64,000 bases of DNA. Origin: Acanthaster planci. Its lineage: Eukaryota; Echinodermata; Asteroidea; Valvatida; Acanthasteridae. Under the pieces are notes generated by a model that did no database searches, was not told the origin of the DNA, and saw nothing but the letters and a program-made list of their open reading frames with translations. The stretch covers positions 3,439,502 to 3,503,501 of the forward strand of contig NW_019091404.1 in the NCBI RefSeq assembly GCF_001949145.1, written 5' to 3'. Shown piece after piece: positions 11,721-22,524 of this stretch (its first letter is position 1; each line of letters starts with the position of its first letter). Made by a program: the position numbers and the translations under genes.

Positions 11721-14700
11721 TTACTTTGATTGATTTTTCAATCCAACGACACATTCTTCATCAACTGCCTTTAGCACAGTAACCTGTAAAGAAGGCAAAA
11801 GGAGACAAAGATCTCAGAACAAATAATTCACGGGTTGTGACTTCTACCTAGGAGCCACCCGACAACCAGTGACATACCCAGACTTTGGTGGTACATCTGG
11901 AGTTTTTGTCTTTGTTTCAACCACATTTCGGCCAACAATCTTCTAATCATCAGCTGATCAATGAACAGTCCTTTCACATGTTGATTGTGATTTCATACAG
12001 ATGTACTTTATGGGTTTCATAAGAACTACTTGTATATGAACTCATATCACACACCTCTCGGTTCACTTTTGGGTACCTCTCCTACTAGGATGAATATTGT
12101 TTGTTTATATACAAAAGCACCCTCTCAAATTGTTACTGAATCCTTTAAAGTAAGCCGTAAGTAAGGGTGGCATGTTTAAATGATAAAAAAATTCCAAATC
12201 TATTTAAAGATTTTCACTATTGTTTAAAAGGAACTGCCCATTTTAGAGGTTTGATGTTTTGATTGATGCAATCTGGCGTTCATTTTTATTGTTAATTAAT
12301 GATGCCTGTTACATATTGGTTTTGTTTTCCCTTTTGGCATCCATGTACATTTAAAGAAAAAAAAGTACAGTAAACTCCGAATAAGTCGGCACTCTATGGA
12401 CTCAAGAAATAATGACGACTTATGCGAATGCCAGCTTGTGTTGTAAGTTTTCCCGACCTTCACGTACACATGTATTGCCTATGTACATTATAATTCCTTG
12501 CACTAATTCAATGGCTTTGATTAACCCTCGTTTATTTCTACCTCCATGGTCGATCCCAGCAAATTCGTTCTCAATTATTATCCTGCAAAATCAATAATTG
12601 ATCATGTGCCCCTAAGGACGAAGCAAGGACGGCAAGCCACTTGCAAAGTTGTATATCAAATCACGACTTGATAGTGCAGTACCTACATAGTACATGTACA
12701 TGATACAGTTACGGTACAGAAAACATACACTCATTCACACACATGCGGACTGGTTAAGTTTGTTTTATATAGTCTGGATACCAGACCCGATGATTCTGAC
12801 TACCCGATGAATCATCAAAGGTCGTCTGAGAATCTTTGGGCAGGGAACCAGACTACGTTCAATAGGGCGACCCCCAAAATGGACAGAGTGTAGCACTAGA
12901 GGGGTTACTTGTATCGATGTTACCCATGCTGGCCGTGCGCGCACAGGACTTGTCACTTGACACTTCTTGGCAACCGCAGCGAAGGAAACGGATACCGAAG
13001 CACAAATTGTTTTAGTGCCGACTTACACAAAGGAATTTGTGTGGTTTTGTGGAAAAGGGGCCAAGAAAAACATGACAACAAAATGACGATGTATAAATGC
13101 CGACTTAGAAATGGAATTTCGAATGGAAATGCATTACAGATGATCGGGACTTTTGTGAAACGGCCGACTTGGATGATATGACGGATTACGCGATGTCGAC
13201 TTAGTCAGAGTTTAATGTAGATTAAAAAGCAAACATTGCTTGTTTTAAATGCCCCAACATCAATCTACATTTTTACTTTGGTTGGACCATGTAAATTGTT
13301 GAACAAAAGAATTATGCACATATGAAACACTGAGCCTCTGTCAAGTGTTGGCTAAATGTTTAAATGGAATTGGCAAGATTTGTAAAGGTTTTTCAAATAA
13401 AAAGGAAATTCCCACCCTTAGTCTTTAACCACCCTCAATCCTGCAAAATCTTCCAGACACTTTTAGAGGATTTAAAAGGAATAGCAAATACGTGTTTGAT
13501 GGTGAATGATGCACCGTGTCAAGGTCTGGGTTAGATATTGTGGTTATGTTTGGCTATGAGTAATTTCATGTGTATGTTCCACATGAAATCATCCATACTG
13601 CTCCAGGACACCTTTGACACTGCCTAAACATAATGACAGGTACTGTTCGAAGGGCCGAGGCGGGACCCACCCCTCCAAGGAGCACATTCAAGAAAAAAAC
13701 ATGGAGGTGTTTGAAAGATTGAGGATGAATACATTATTTTGGCAGGGAAATTGACGGATTTGGAAGGAGTGGGGATGTGCCCTTCATAACAGGTCTCGGG
13801 GGGGGGGGGGGGTTAAGGCTATTTTGTTTTTGCTAGGGTGTCATTAGAAAGTATAAACTGAGCTTTCTTTTGATCTTTCTTTTATTCTGGTACCCCACTG
13901 AAAAAAGGACACTGTGTGGGTGAAAAACGTTGCGGGTTTCTTCACTGAGCCAGAGTCTTTTCAAAGGCCTTAAACTCAATAGTGGCTTTAGTAACTTCTG
14001 AGTAAGTTTGTTTGACTGGCTCAAAAATTACATAACTACAAAAAAATGTGCCAGAACAGGCCTTATTCACACAGGAGCTATTGTGGAGCTTGTCTCCTGA
14101 ATCTATCACATTCAATGTAATCTGTTAAATGAGGAGGTGCCAGACTATTTTGGGTTCTGAACCTCATTTTCAGCTTTTTTTAAATGCTAAAAAAGTTTTC
14201 AACATTTAGACATAATTTATCACAAATTTTAAATTATTCTGAACAAACTGGTATGAATTTGTAGGAAATTTTATTTCATTACTGTTACTCTTGGGTTCCC
14301 AAAATGAAAGTTGACCTCCTTTTCAATTCAAGATGACCACAAATGAATACAATTTATCTAAAAATTTAAAAACAAATTATGTACTTACCAGGATTGTCTC
14401 TTCTTTAAGAAACCTGTCTTTAATATCTTTACCAAGGTCATTTTCAGGCAGCTTGAGATCAGAACGAGTATCTCCACCATCACCCATTAGAGAGAGGAAA
14501 CCATCATCTTCAATATCTAAAACCTGTTAACAGCAACAGCAAACAATTATCCAACTGGTATTTTGATAATGAAAAAGAAAAGGGTCTTAAACTTTTAGGG
14601 AATTATCTTTAGACAGGATAGTTTGGGGCAGTACANNNNNNNNNNNNNNNNNNNNNNNNNNNNNNNNNNNNNNNNNNNNNNNNNNNNNNNNNNNNNNNNN

Positions 14701-15893
14701 NNNNNNNNNNNNNNNNNNNNNNNNNNNNNNNNNNNNNNNNNNNNNNNNNNNNNNNNNNNNNNNNNNNNNNNNNNNNNNNNNNNNNNNNNNNNNNNNNNNN
14801 NNNNNNNNNNNNNNNNNNNNNNNNNNNNNNNNNNNNNNNNNNNNNNNNNNNNNNNNNNNNNNNNNNNNNNNNNNNNNNNNNNNNNNNNNNNNNNNNNNNN
14901 NNNNNNNNNNNNNNNNNNNNNNNNNNNNNNNNNNNNNNNNNNNNNNNNNNNNNNNNNNNNNNNNNNNNNNNNNNNNNNNNNNNNNNNNNNNNNNNNNNNN
15001 NNNNNNNNNNNNNNNNNNNNNNNNNNNNNNNNNNNNNNNNNNNNNNNNNNNNNNNNNNNNNNNNNNNNNNNNNNNNNNNNNNNNNNNNNNNNNNNNNNNN
15101 NNNNNNNNNNNNNNAGTAACAAGCAGTTGATGGGCTGCAAAATGCACTTTTCAGGCTCTTTTGTGCAGTCCTCATCGCTACAGTTGGTTTACTGCACAAT
15201 TATGCACATAAAAAAGGAAGGCACAGTTGTTGGATAGCAGAACAGTGCAATATGATATGCCTGTGAAGGATATATTTAGTACAGTGCATCTTTATGCTGC
15301 TTACCAACCGACCCAAAGAGTGACTTTAGCAAAGGAGGGCTTTGGGCAAGGTAATCCATTCTGCAAAGATACACATTTTAACCCCACCAAATTTTAACAT
15401 GAAATCCTACCTGAAAGTCATTGCGTGCAACATTGGGCACATTCATATTGTGAGTAGATGGGCAGATATCTTCATACTTCTTCCCAGTGAAAAGATCAAT
15501 ACCGACAAGATGAACCTGCAAATGCAAGAGAAAAAGAAGCACTTGAGGAAATTATCTGATCTTCCAATTAACAATAAATCACTCATTCAGCCTACCTTTC
15601 TACAGGAATGTGAAAATGAGACAAGAATTTCACCTTGATTTTTTTTCCTTCAAAAATAGCTTATTGTTGTGAGATTTGAAAGAACTGAGGCCAGTTGTGT
15701 TTTCTTCAAGTTCTCTGTACTATCATACCTTAGCATGTCCATGTTTTCCAGTTTTAGAGGTGGACATCTCCACAATTTTGCAGGGGCGGCTCTTCAGCAT
15801 CACATGGCCATTTTTGCGGAGAGTGGAACACTGAGCAGGATATGTCTTAGAGGCACCAGACTCTCCTGAATCGAAATCTCCGTCATCAGCCAT
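11721..15893 (-). CDS. EIF5A: Canonical translation factor eIF5A
   Basis: Minus-strand exons are 15893-15729, 15515-15411, 14523-14389 and 11783-11721, all phase 0, giving 155 residues, the normal family length. It begins [15 protein letters not shown], and the hypusination loop [12 protein letters not shown] places the modified lysine at exactly K50, as in other animals. The SH3-like N-domain covers roughly residues 15-83 and the OB-fold C-domain roughly 84-155. The segment [11 protein letters not shown] matches the conserved RLPEGDLGKEI. Role: hypusinated cytosolic elongation/termination factor that resolves ribosome stalling. The third intron is about 2.6 kb and contains foldback and mariner-like elements. 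The second intron contains the N gap (14636-15114), but all coding exons are intact. The C-terminal tail ([15 protein letters not shown]) is somewhat divergent. This is probably the principal eIF5A of the genome, with a tandem paralog downstream at 4525-6203. Confidence 0.95.
12368..13217. mobile_element. Non-autonomous TA-flanked inverted-repeat transposon
   Basis: The left end CAGTAAACTCCGAATAAGTC (12368-12387) pairs imperfectly with the right end, whose reverse complement begins CATTAAACTCTGACTAAGTC (13217 backwards). TA dinucleotides flank both sides (12366-12367, 13218-13219), as expected for Tc1/mariner/pogo insertions. The element is 850 bp and has no transposase frame. Several copies of a GCCGACTTA-like word occur inside its right half (near 13015, 13100, 13162 and 13195). 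It sits in intron 3 of the canonical eIF5A gene. Confidence 0.65.
13425..13816. mobile_element. Foldback-type repeat, TTAACC...GGTTAA ends (copy 1)
   Basis: It starts TTAACCACCCTCAATCCT and ends with a G-run plus GGTTAA. Its interior (CCACCCCTCCAAGGAGCACATTCAAG, about 13667-13692) resembles the interior of the element at 23660-24017. The two appear to be diverged copies of one family. Boundaries are approximate. The element lies in an eIF5A intron. Confidence 0.45.
14636..15114. other. Assembly gap (479 N) in eIF5A intron 2
   Basis: Unresolved bases. The sequence right of the gap (15115 to about 15342) is a repeat that recurs in inverted orientation near 24823-25165. The gap therefore probably reflects an unassembled copy of that repeat. 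No coding exon of eIF5A is missing. Confidence 0.95.
15115..15342 (-). mobile_element. Partial copy of TTAACCC-ended repeat, truncated by gap
   Basis: Read on the minus strand, this matches the start of the element at 24823-25165. Shared blocks include GTCACTCTTTGGGTC (here 15308-15324 reversed), an ATAATTGTGCAGTAAACCAA block and GAGGACTGCACAAAAG. The rest presumably continues into the N run at its left. Its orientation is opposite to the other copy. Confidence 0.55.
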
Positions 15894-16244
15894 CGCAGTC
15901 AATTAGTTCTGACAAGGTTGGATGGAATGCTGGAACTGGGAGGCTAAAAAGAAAAGAGGAGAAATACACATTTCTGAACACTGGAAGGCTCCACTTGTTC
16001 ACATTTCCATAGTACTTCTTGTACTGCCAAGAATGGCAGAGTGTCTTCACAATCATACCTGCACCTGCCATCTTTTTGCTTGTACATACCTAAGGCACAG
16101 CAGTTTACCCCTGCAGCTTGTGAAATCATAGTTGGACATTGGACATTTTCTGACACCTGTATTTGTGTGACCAAAAGCTGATGTAGTCAGACAGAATGTC
16201 TCGATGGCCTGTTAATGTGTTTACTCTGGTTTTGTCTTTGTGAC

Positions 16245-16670
16245 GTTTAATCCCTTCATGGCAGGACGCGTTAAGATATGCCGTAAAAATTGAGATCCTC
16301 AGCCCGCTTTTCAGCTATTATTCACCGCCCACGCTCGAGCGAACACTGTGAAAGAAGACAGACCCTGGCTCTTGTATATATGGTAATTGGTCTTTGTGCA
16401 AAGCCCAGAAATGAAAAAAACGATTTTGCATCATAATCACCAGCTTCACAATAGTCCCCACTTTGAAAAGAGGCAACGGGAATGTGGAAGCTTGAGTAGA
16501 GCCGCATGCCACCGAACAATCAGCCTTTTCACCATGTAATTCAAAGCGTGCTCTGCACTCTGGGCCACAAACCGACACTTTGCGGTTTGGCAGGTGGCCT
16601 TTGTAGCCGAGAGGCTGGAATTCTTGGAGTCGTCTTTCGGAGAGAAATTCCCGCTGAGAAGGGGTTAAAC
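16245..16670. mobile_element. Miniature inverted-repeat element
   Basis: GTTTAATCCCTTC at 16245-16257 pairs with GAAGGGGTTAAAC at 16658-16670 (12 of 13). The 426-bp body has no coding capacity. The TTAA-containing ends resemble those of the other TTAACCC-ended repeats in the window, but the interior differs. Confidence 0.4.
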
Positions 16671-17251
16671 AGCGTGAGTGTCTTCATTTGCCTTTGGTTT
16701 ACATCTGATGAAAAGCTGGTCATGGCACATTTGATAATTGTGTTCGTACTTTTGTACGACCATTTTTGGGGCCTAATTTCATGCTCTGCAAATGACTACC
16801 TGTAGACTACACATAAACACGTACATTTATGTCTACAATGGCTAGGTAAAAAGAAAACTGAATAAACGCTAAGATTTACAAGAACCATTGTCAGATTGCT
16901 AAACTTAGAAAACGCGAGTTGTGCAGTAGAAGTAGGCCGGTCGCAAGTTACTATATATATGAAGTCAATACTGGACATGACATTTCTACCATTTTGTCTT
17001 TATTTCTAACTGCATGACCAATGATCTTCAAAAAAAAAAAAAACAGGATGCTGTGAAAATCCTCCAGTTTAGCATCAGATTTACGTACATTTACTCATTC
17101 GTGGCCATCCTGTGACTTTAATTATCACCAATGAACAGTTTTACTACACGACTGCCAGGCACATACCAGCTATATCACAATGAAATGACGTGGAGCTTAA
17201 CACTTCAATTGTGATCATTAATAAGTCATGGCCTTGGCTCGTATACAAGTA

Positions 17252-19309
17252 CAGACCTGCCAACCTTTAGAACTGCAAAAGTGTATCATTAGATTCCAAA
17301 ATGTGTATTTTTCAATAAAAATGTGTATTTTCCTAAAAAACAGGAAAGACAAGCTTACAAGTACCTTTGCGTGATTACAAACACATACTATTTGAACTTT
17401 AATACTGGAAACATTGTCTTTATTATGTCTGTGAAATCATCCAACGACGCACACTGCAGATAGTGCCGAACTACATAACCTGTCCAAAGGGTCTCGGCTT
17501 TGTTTCAGCGATGTCGCGGTGTTTACTGTTTTCGATGTGACGAGATACATGTACATCATCAGGGTTCTCCCCAGGATTTTTCAAAACTGTGGGGCATTTC
17601 CATTGTGGTTTACCAACATTTTGCAAAGCTATGGCGTGGGGTTCAGACCCCGCCCAAGGGCCCCGAAAATTTCTGGATTTTTAGATGCTCTCAGCTGCAT
17701 TTTAGAGCATTTCCTGGGTTTTTCAAGTACCTTTTCTCAGGAAAAAACATAAATTCAATTTTCTTTTAATTTCGGATATTAGTACTTTAACAAATGACCG
17801 GTTTTCCTTTCTGGACAACAATTTAGGCCTGTAGGCACAAAAGGAGTCATTTCAAGTTTCAGGCTTGCAACAACATGTAGTGGCTTAATTAACGATATAA
17901 ACACCCGTTTATTCAGTTTTAATTTAACATGCTTCAACCTTTCCGTTTTGCTGATCAGACCTGAAACCATGAGCTCCATTCAGCTGTAAGGCAAAAATAT
18001 TAGCTTAAAGGAATAAACAAATGACATAAAAATATAAAACGATTTTGTCTTTATATAAAACAACAAGGCTTTTCTCGTATATCGGCAAGAAAGAATACCC
18101 GCTGCAGGTGGCTGCTTCGTTTGGGTTTCCCTCAGCACACCGGACTGCTGAAGTTATTGGCTTAAAAAAGGAGCCTATCTTTGATTGAGTTTCTGCCATT
18201 GTGCGTGAGAGAAAATGCGTTGATATGGCAACGAGAAATATCATCCCTGTCGTAGATGTATTAATACTCTTACACAGGGCTACGGCTGCCGCCATAAAAA
18301 AAAAAAGGTGTGTGGGATCGATGTTGTAAGTTCTGCAAATGGTGTAGTATAAAATTGTAACCTTCGTAAATGCAGCCAAGTAGCGTATTGAGCACACAGC
18401 ACAGAGTGAGCACACTTGCGCACGGGTGCATGTAAGACGCCCACGACGGAAGTTCAGATTTCATGCAACACCGGCCACGTGGAATGTTCGGTGCCGATGT
18501 ATGTACAGTGTGCAGTACAGTGTTGAAGCCGGCCCGTGGTGAACAATGCATATACAGTACATGGAAAAATGCAGGACTATAACTGTTTTTTCATCTAGAT
18601 TTTCTGGACATGCAATCTGCTTTATGTAAGAAAACTCTCAGTCTTAATTATATTGTGCGTATCGGGGATGAAAAAATGGGTATTGGCCCGTTTTTTGCGT
18701 ATCGGGCAGAAATAATTGCATATCGGGCCCGATATGCTAGTTTGTACATGGGGAGAACCCTGATCATAACTCCCTCTATGCCCGATACTGAAGTCAGAAC
18801 TACACAAAGTGCAGCAAGCGTAATGTTCACCTCTCAGGGAAGGTAATATGAATTAAAATTTCTCCGTATATTCCCTTCTGAAAGATTGCTTCCATTTTTG
18901 GGTGTCTTTCTTAGAAGTTGAAGCCATCTTCATTCACGCAGTTTTACGATTACTTCGGGAAATTTTTTTGCATGCACACGAATGTACACTCCACAATGGA
19001 TGCCAATTGGTTTTGTGCGCCACGTTCCGATTGGTTGATACGTGTGCTACCAGGGGCATGGACACACCACGTACACCAATCACGAATGCTCTACTTTATG
19101 AGTTCGCAATATTGAACCCCGTGACATGTGGCTTAGTGTTGCTCGCAGCCACTTCAGCCATTTTAGCTTAGGTTTCACACAGTGCCCTCTTTTTCTCTGT
19201 CAGTGTCAAAATTATCAAAATCCGTATTTTATGGTCATAAAAACGTATGGTTGTATTTTCATCAATTTTTCGTACAAAAATGCCAAAATTGTACTGGTTG
19301 GCAGGTATG
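17252..19309. mobile_element. 2.06-kb DNA transposon with 6-bp target duplication
   Basis: The ends CAGACCTGCCAACC (17252-17265) and GGTTGGCAGGTATG (19296-19309) are inverted copies with one mismatch. Identical CAAGTA hexamers flank both sides (17246-17251 and 19310-19315), a convincing target-site duplication. AT-rich subterminal stretches follow at both ends. No frame inside exceeds about 136 residues and none looks like a transposase, so the copy is non-autonomous. A second inverted-repeat element is nested within it. A 6-bp duplication is known for superfamilies such as IS3EU or Dada, but I cannot assign the family from this copy. Confidence 0.65.
17558..18764. mobile_element. Nested element with hAT-like CAGGG termini
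   Basis: ATCAGGGTTCTCCCCA (17558-17573) and TGGGGAGAACCCTGAT (18749-18764) are a perfect 16-bp inverted pair, lying inside the 2-kb element above. CAGGG termini are typical of hAT-type elements, but I do not see a clean 8-bp duplication. Near the right end, CGTATCGGG/CATATCGGGCCCGATATG words are repeated (18658-18736). It has no coding capacity. Confidence 0.55.
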
Positions 19310-21282
19310 CAAGTAAATTTGCCCGAGTACATGGCTAAAGAATGGCAGCAAGAAATGAAGATGTTAAAGCTTGCTCTAGACCTTCGTTATTCTACAAATT
19401 TCATTGGGCTATTACATAGACAATCATCCAGATATGTCCAATACAATGTTGCTACACTTATCATGGCTGTACTACAAATCCCCCTTGGCTCCTGAATTTC
19501 TGTGCATTTCTACTGAACACTGACAATCTTTTAAAATTAAAGAAATATATATTCAGAACTGATGAAAATGAGTCAGGATAAAAACATTACACGTAAAGGG
19601 ACAACGGCCAAAACATTAAGTTCTGTATCACTGCAGAGTCCATGTCCATGTGAGTATAGATGGACATGTAGACTAGCCATATTTGTGGGGTGTCGTGCAT
19701 GCAATACGGGAGACTCCAATGCGGAAAATCTGGCTTTTGTGTTCTCACAAAATTTAACTTTCTCTCAACGAGAAGACTTGAAACTACGTGTACATGTATT
19801 GTAAGACTATTCTGCAAAACTCCATGCTTTCCGTCGCAATTCACGATCTACATGTACATACACGTTTATCTAGCACAGGTACTCGCACATGCACAAACTG
19901 CTGGTAACCGAGTGTCCCTTACGCATGCACGGACGAGTCGTGGGCATGATGCAGTCGCAGATAAGGCCATGTCCGAACGGGCTTCCAAAGATACCGCTTG
20001 GTCTATCATGTCTATTGTCTGCGCGTCTCCACATATTTGTAATGGAGGGAAGACCTGGACCAAGCTCTAGACAACATGCATAACTGACAGAATGTGAGCA
20101 TAGGCCGAGCTTGGAGGCCATTTTGTGTACGCGCAAATGCGTACCGCATGAACGTAGGTTGTTAACAAATCGCAATGGAAAGCATGGAGTTTCGCAGAAT
20201 TTCCTGCAAAATACGTTGTTCGAGGGTGTATTTAGTAATTTCAACACAGTGGTCATGGAATTCAGGCTGGAAGGCACTTGAGTACGACATTTTGAGCTGT
20301 CTTCAGCAGGTAAAAATGCGAGAAAAACTGTTGAAAAAATTTCGCAAAGTAAGAGGACTTTCACACTCTGAACGTTAGTTGCAATGCAATGTAGATGTCG
20401 TCCAACCTGCGTGGTCCAACCTGGCATGCCTGGGCTAGTCCCTGACAAAATGACAAGGGTAGGCCCTAAAGGGCCCAAGTTCTGTGTATCAATCATGTTC
20501 ACACTTTAACCATGTAAACCCAAAGCTTGGAAGTTATAAAAAGAACAAAACAATTTCACAGGAAAGACGTGCACGCGGCATGACTCAACAGGCAACAGCC
20601 ATGACCAGATATTGATGACTGCCACTGTACCAAGACCATAGTCATTATGGCGCTGCATTGTCATTGCATAGGCTTTTGCAAACAACGTGTAAGCATGCTC
20701 GCCCAACACATTACGGGGCTCTGTGGTGCAACGACAAGGCTGGTTTTATTTTAGGTTTCATACACATAAGATCAAAGTTTTCTGCTAAACAACGACAAAA
20801 ATAGACGAAACTCATTTTAGAAACATTCAAGTTATAAAATTACTTAAAACAACGGCCTAATTTCTTCAAAATAATGAAAAATTGAGCTTAATGTTAAATG
20901 ATCAGTGCTTACATGTGGCTCTGCTGTGAGGAAAAGACCACCAATTGCGGAGGCCATACGCATGCGTATTACCGTTTCGACGAGAAATTCCCTTAGAGGG
21001 GTTACCCGAATTGAAGTAATTGTGCTACCCCCAAAAGTAGACTGTTCCAAGTAGTAGGGGTGGTTATTAGTTTGCAAGTGGATAGCAAACTTTACGTTTT
21101 GTTGCGCAACCTGCGTGTCCGGTGGTCTACTTAAAATTTAATCATTTTTTTCTTTTACTTTCATTCGCAAGGCACTGTTCTTTAATATATAGGGAGGTAT
21201 TTTACTGAGGAAAATATTTGAAACTTACACTCCGCCAAGATTCCAATAAGTACTTACATGACCGTACACGTACGTACAGGCC

Positions 21283-21353
21283 ACATGTACAGTACATGTA
21301 CATCTACATGTACATGTACATATACATGTACATGTACATTGTACATGTACATA
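21283..21353. repeat. ACATGT simple repeat
   Basis: Nearly continuous runs of the self-complementary unit TACATG, interrupted by short spacers. The word is dispersed widely in this window; this is the densest run. Confidence 0.8.
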
Positions 21354-22443
21354 TGGGCGCCTTTTTGCGTACGTTTTGGTTCAGAGTTTGCGCAAAATGG
21401 ATTTGCTCACGTCCGGCCATATCAGTCGGTGAAGATGTGGTCGATGTAGCGTGCTCAGGGACATTACTCCAATGTAGTTCAAGGTAGATTAAAGAAACTT
21501 TGAAGTTGAACTATCAAGGCACCGGTACCTCTCAAAATCAAGATATCTTAAAGCTCTTTTAACTTGCTTGAAATTGAAAATGACAAAGATGCCTCGACTT
21601 TTCCAAGGAATACCTGTAGATGTTATTTATTCGTGCAAACTAACATGCCTAATCATGTTAATCCTTGACGTTATTCATTACTGTACATCCTTTGGTCCAA
21701 CTAAACGGTACAGTGTACAATGTCCGAATTACTTAATCACATTTTGCAGTTTCTCTGATTTCTTGACCAGAGAGCCTTCGAACAGAGTAAGGTGTAGAAA
21801 CGTGGATTTGGAAATCCCTGATATGGCCTCGTTTTGATTTCAGAGCAACGTTTTCACTTATTTTTTATCCACAAACTTTTCACACTAATTCTTCATCAAG
21901 GAAATAATTTATTTCCGATTTTGACTCCATTTTTTTTAATAACATACGGCTATTTCTTTTAAATATCTTTCCTGGCTGCTCAAATAAATTCAACTGTCAA
22001 ATAATCCTGTTTCGGCCCAAGTCACCCCGGCCTGGCAGATCAACAAATTGCAACCTGGGTACCAAACTGAACTTGTTTTTGCTGGTGCCCCCAAAATGGA
22101 AATTTTCATGTATAAAATTTACGACCCGCTTCCTGATCGAGGTGTAAGGATATGTTGTGGCTTTGTTCACGTTTCGAAGGATGAAATTGAGAAAAATATC
22201 GCCTTTTCATTGTTTACACGGCAAAAATGACTCCTTTTGTGGGGTGCTGTCCTTCATCTACCCCTCCTGGTAGTTTTGAAATTGTCGTTGACTTTGGTGT
22301 ACGAGTCGTCACGGTGATGAGATGGCAAAATCGAAGGACACCCCTCTTACGGATTTAAACTGCTCGTTCTCAATTTTATTACGTCACAAAATACCACAAT
22401 CCCTCGCGCGACGCGCACACGAGTCGAGTACGTACGTACGGAC

Positions 22444-22454
22444 GGCCATCTTGG
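22444..22454 (-). promoter_or_regulatory. Possible YY1-type site upstream of Y-box start
   Basis: GGCCATCTTGG reads CCAAGATGGCC on the other strand, matching the core of the YY1 motif often found near transcription starts of housekeeping genes. It lies about 70 bases before the start codon in a CpG-rich patch. This is a motif match only. Confidence 0.3.
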
Positions 22455-22524
22455 CAGCACAAAGAAAGATCGTTGTGCGGAGGGGAGTAACATCAACGCC
22501 CGGTAAAAAGATCTGCCAGAAAAT

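Larger units (their letters stand above)
15894..22524. other. Transposon-rich intergenic region
   Basis: This is 6.6 kb between two gene starts (eIF5A on minus, Y-box on plus). No exon is recognised. It holds an inverted-repeat element at 16245-16670, a nested pair of elements at 17252-19309, and an ACATGT-rich simple repeat near 21283-21353. A short inverted pair (19812-19838 against 20170-20197) suggests another foldback element. The right end (about 22380-22460) is CpG-rich and includes a GGCCATCTTGG word at 22444-22454, the reverse complement of a YY1-type site. This fits a promoter for the Y-box gene. Confidence 0.45.

Noticed and set aside
14587-15237. Open frames of about 190-200 residues across 14587-15237
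   Set aside because: They consist almost entirely of unknown bases in the assembly gap.
19690-20502. Overlapping open frames of 126-210 residues on both strands
   Set aside because: They lie in repeat-like intergenic DNA with an internal inverted repeat. Composition and sequence do not resemble any protein, and both strands are open, which suggests chance.
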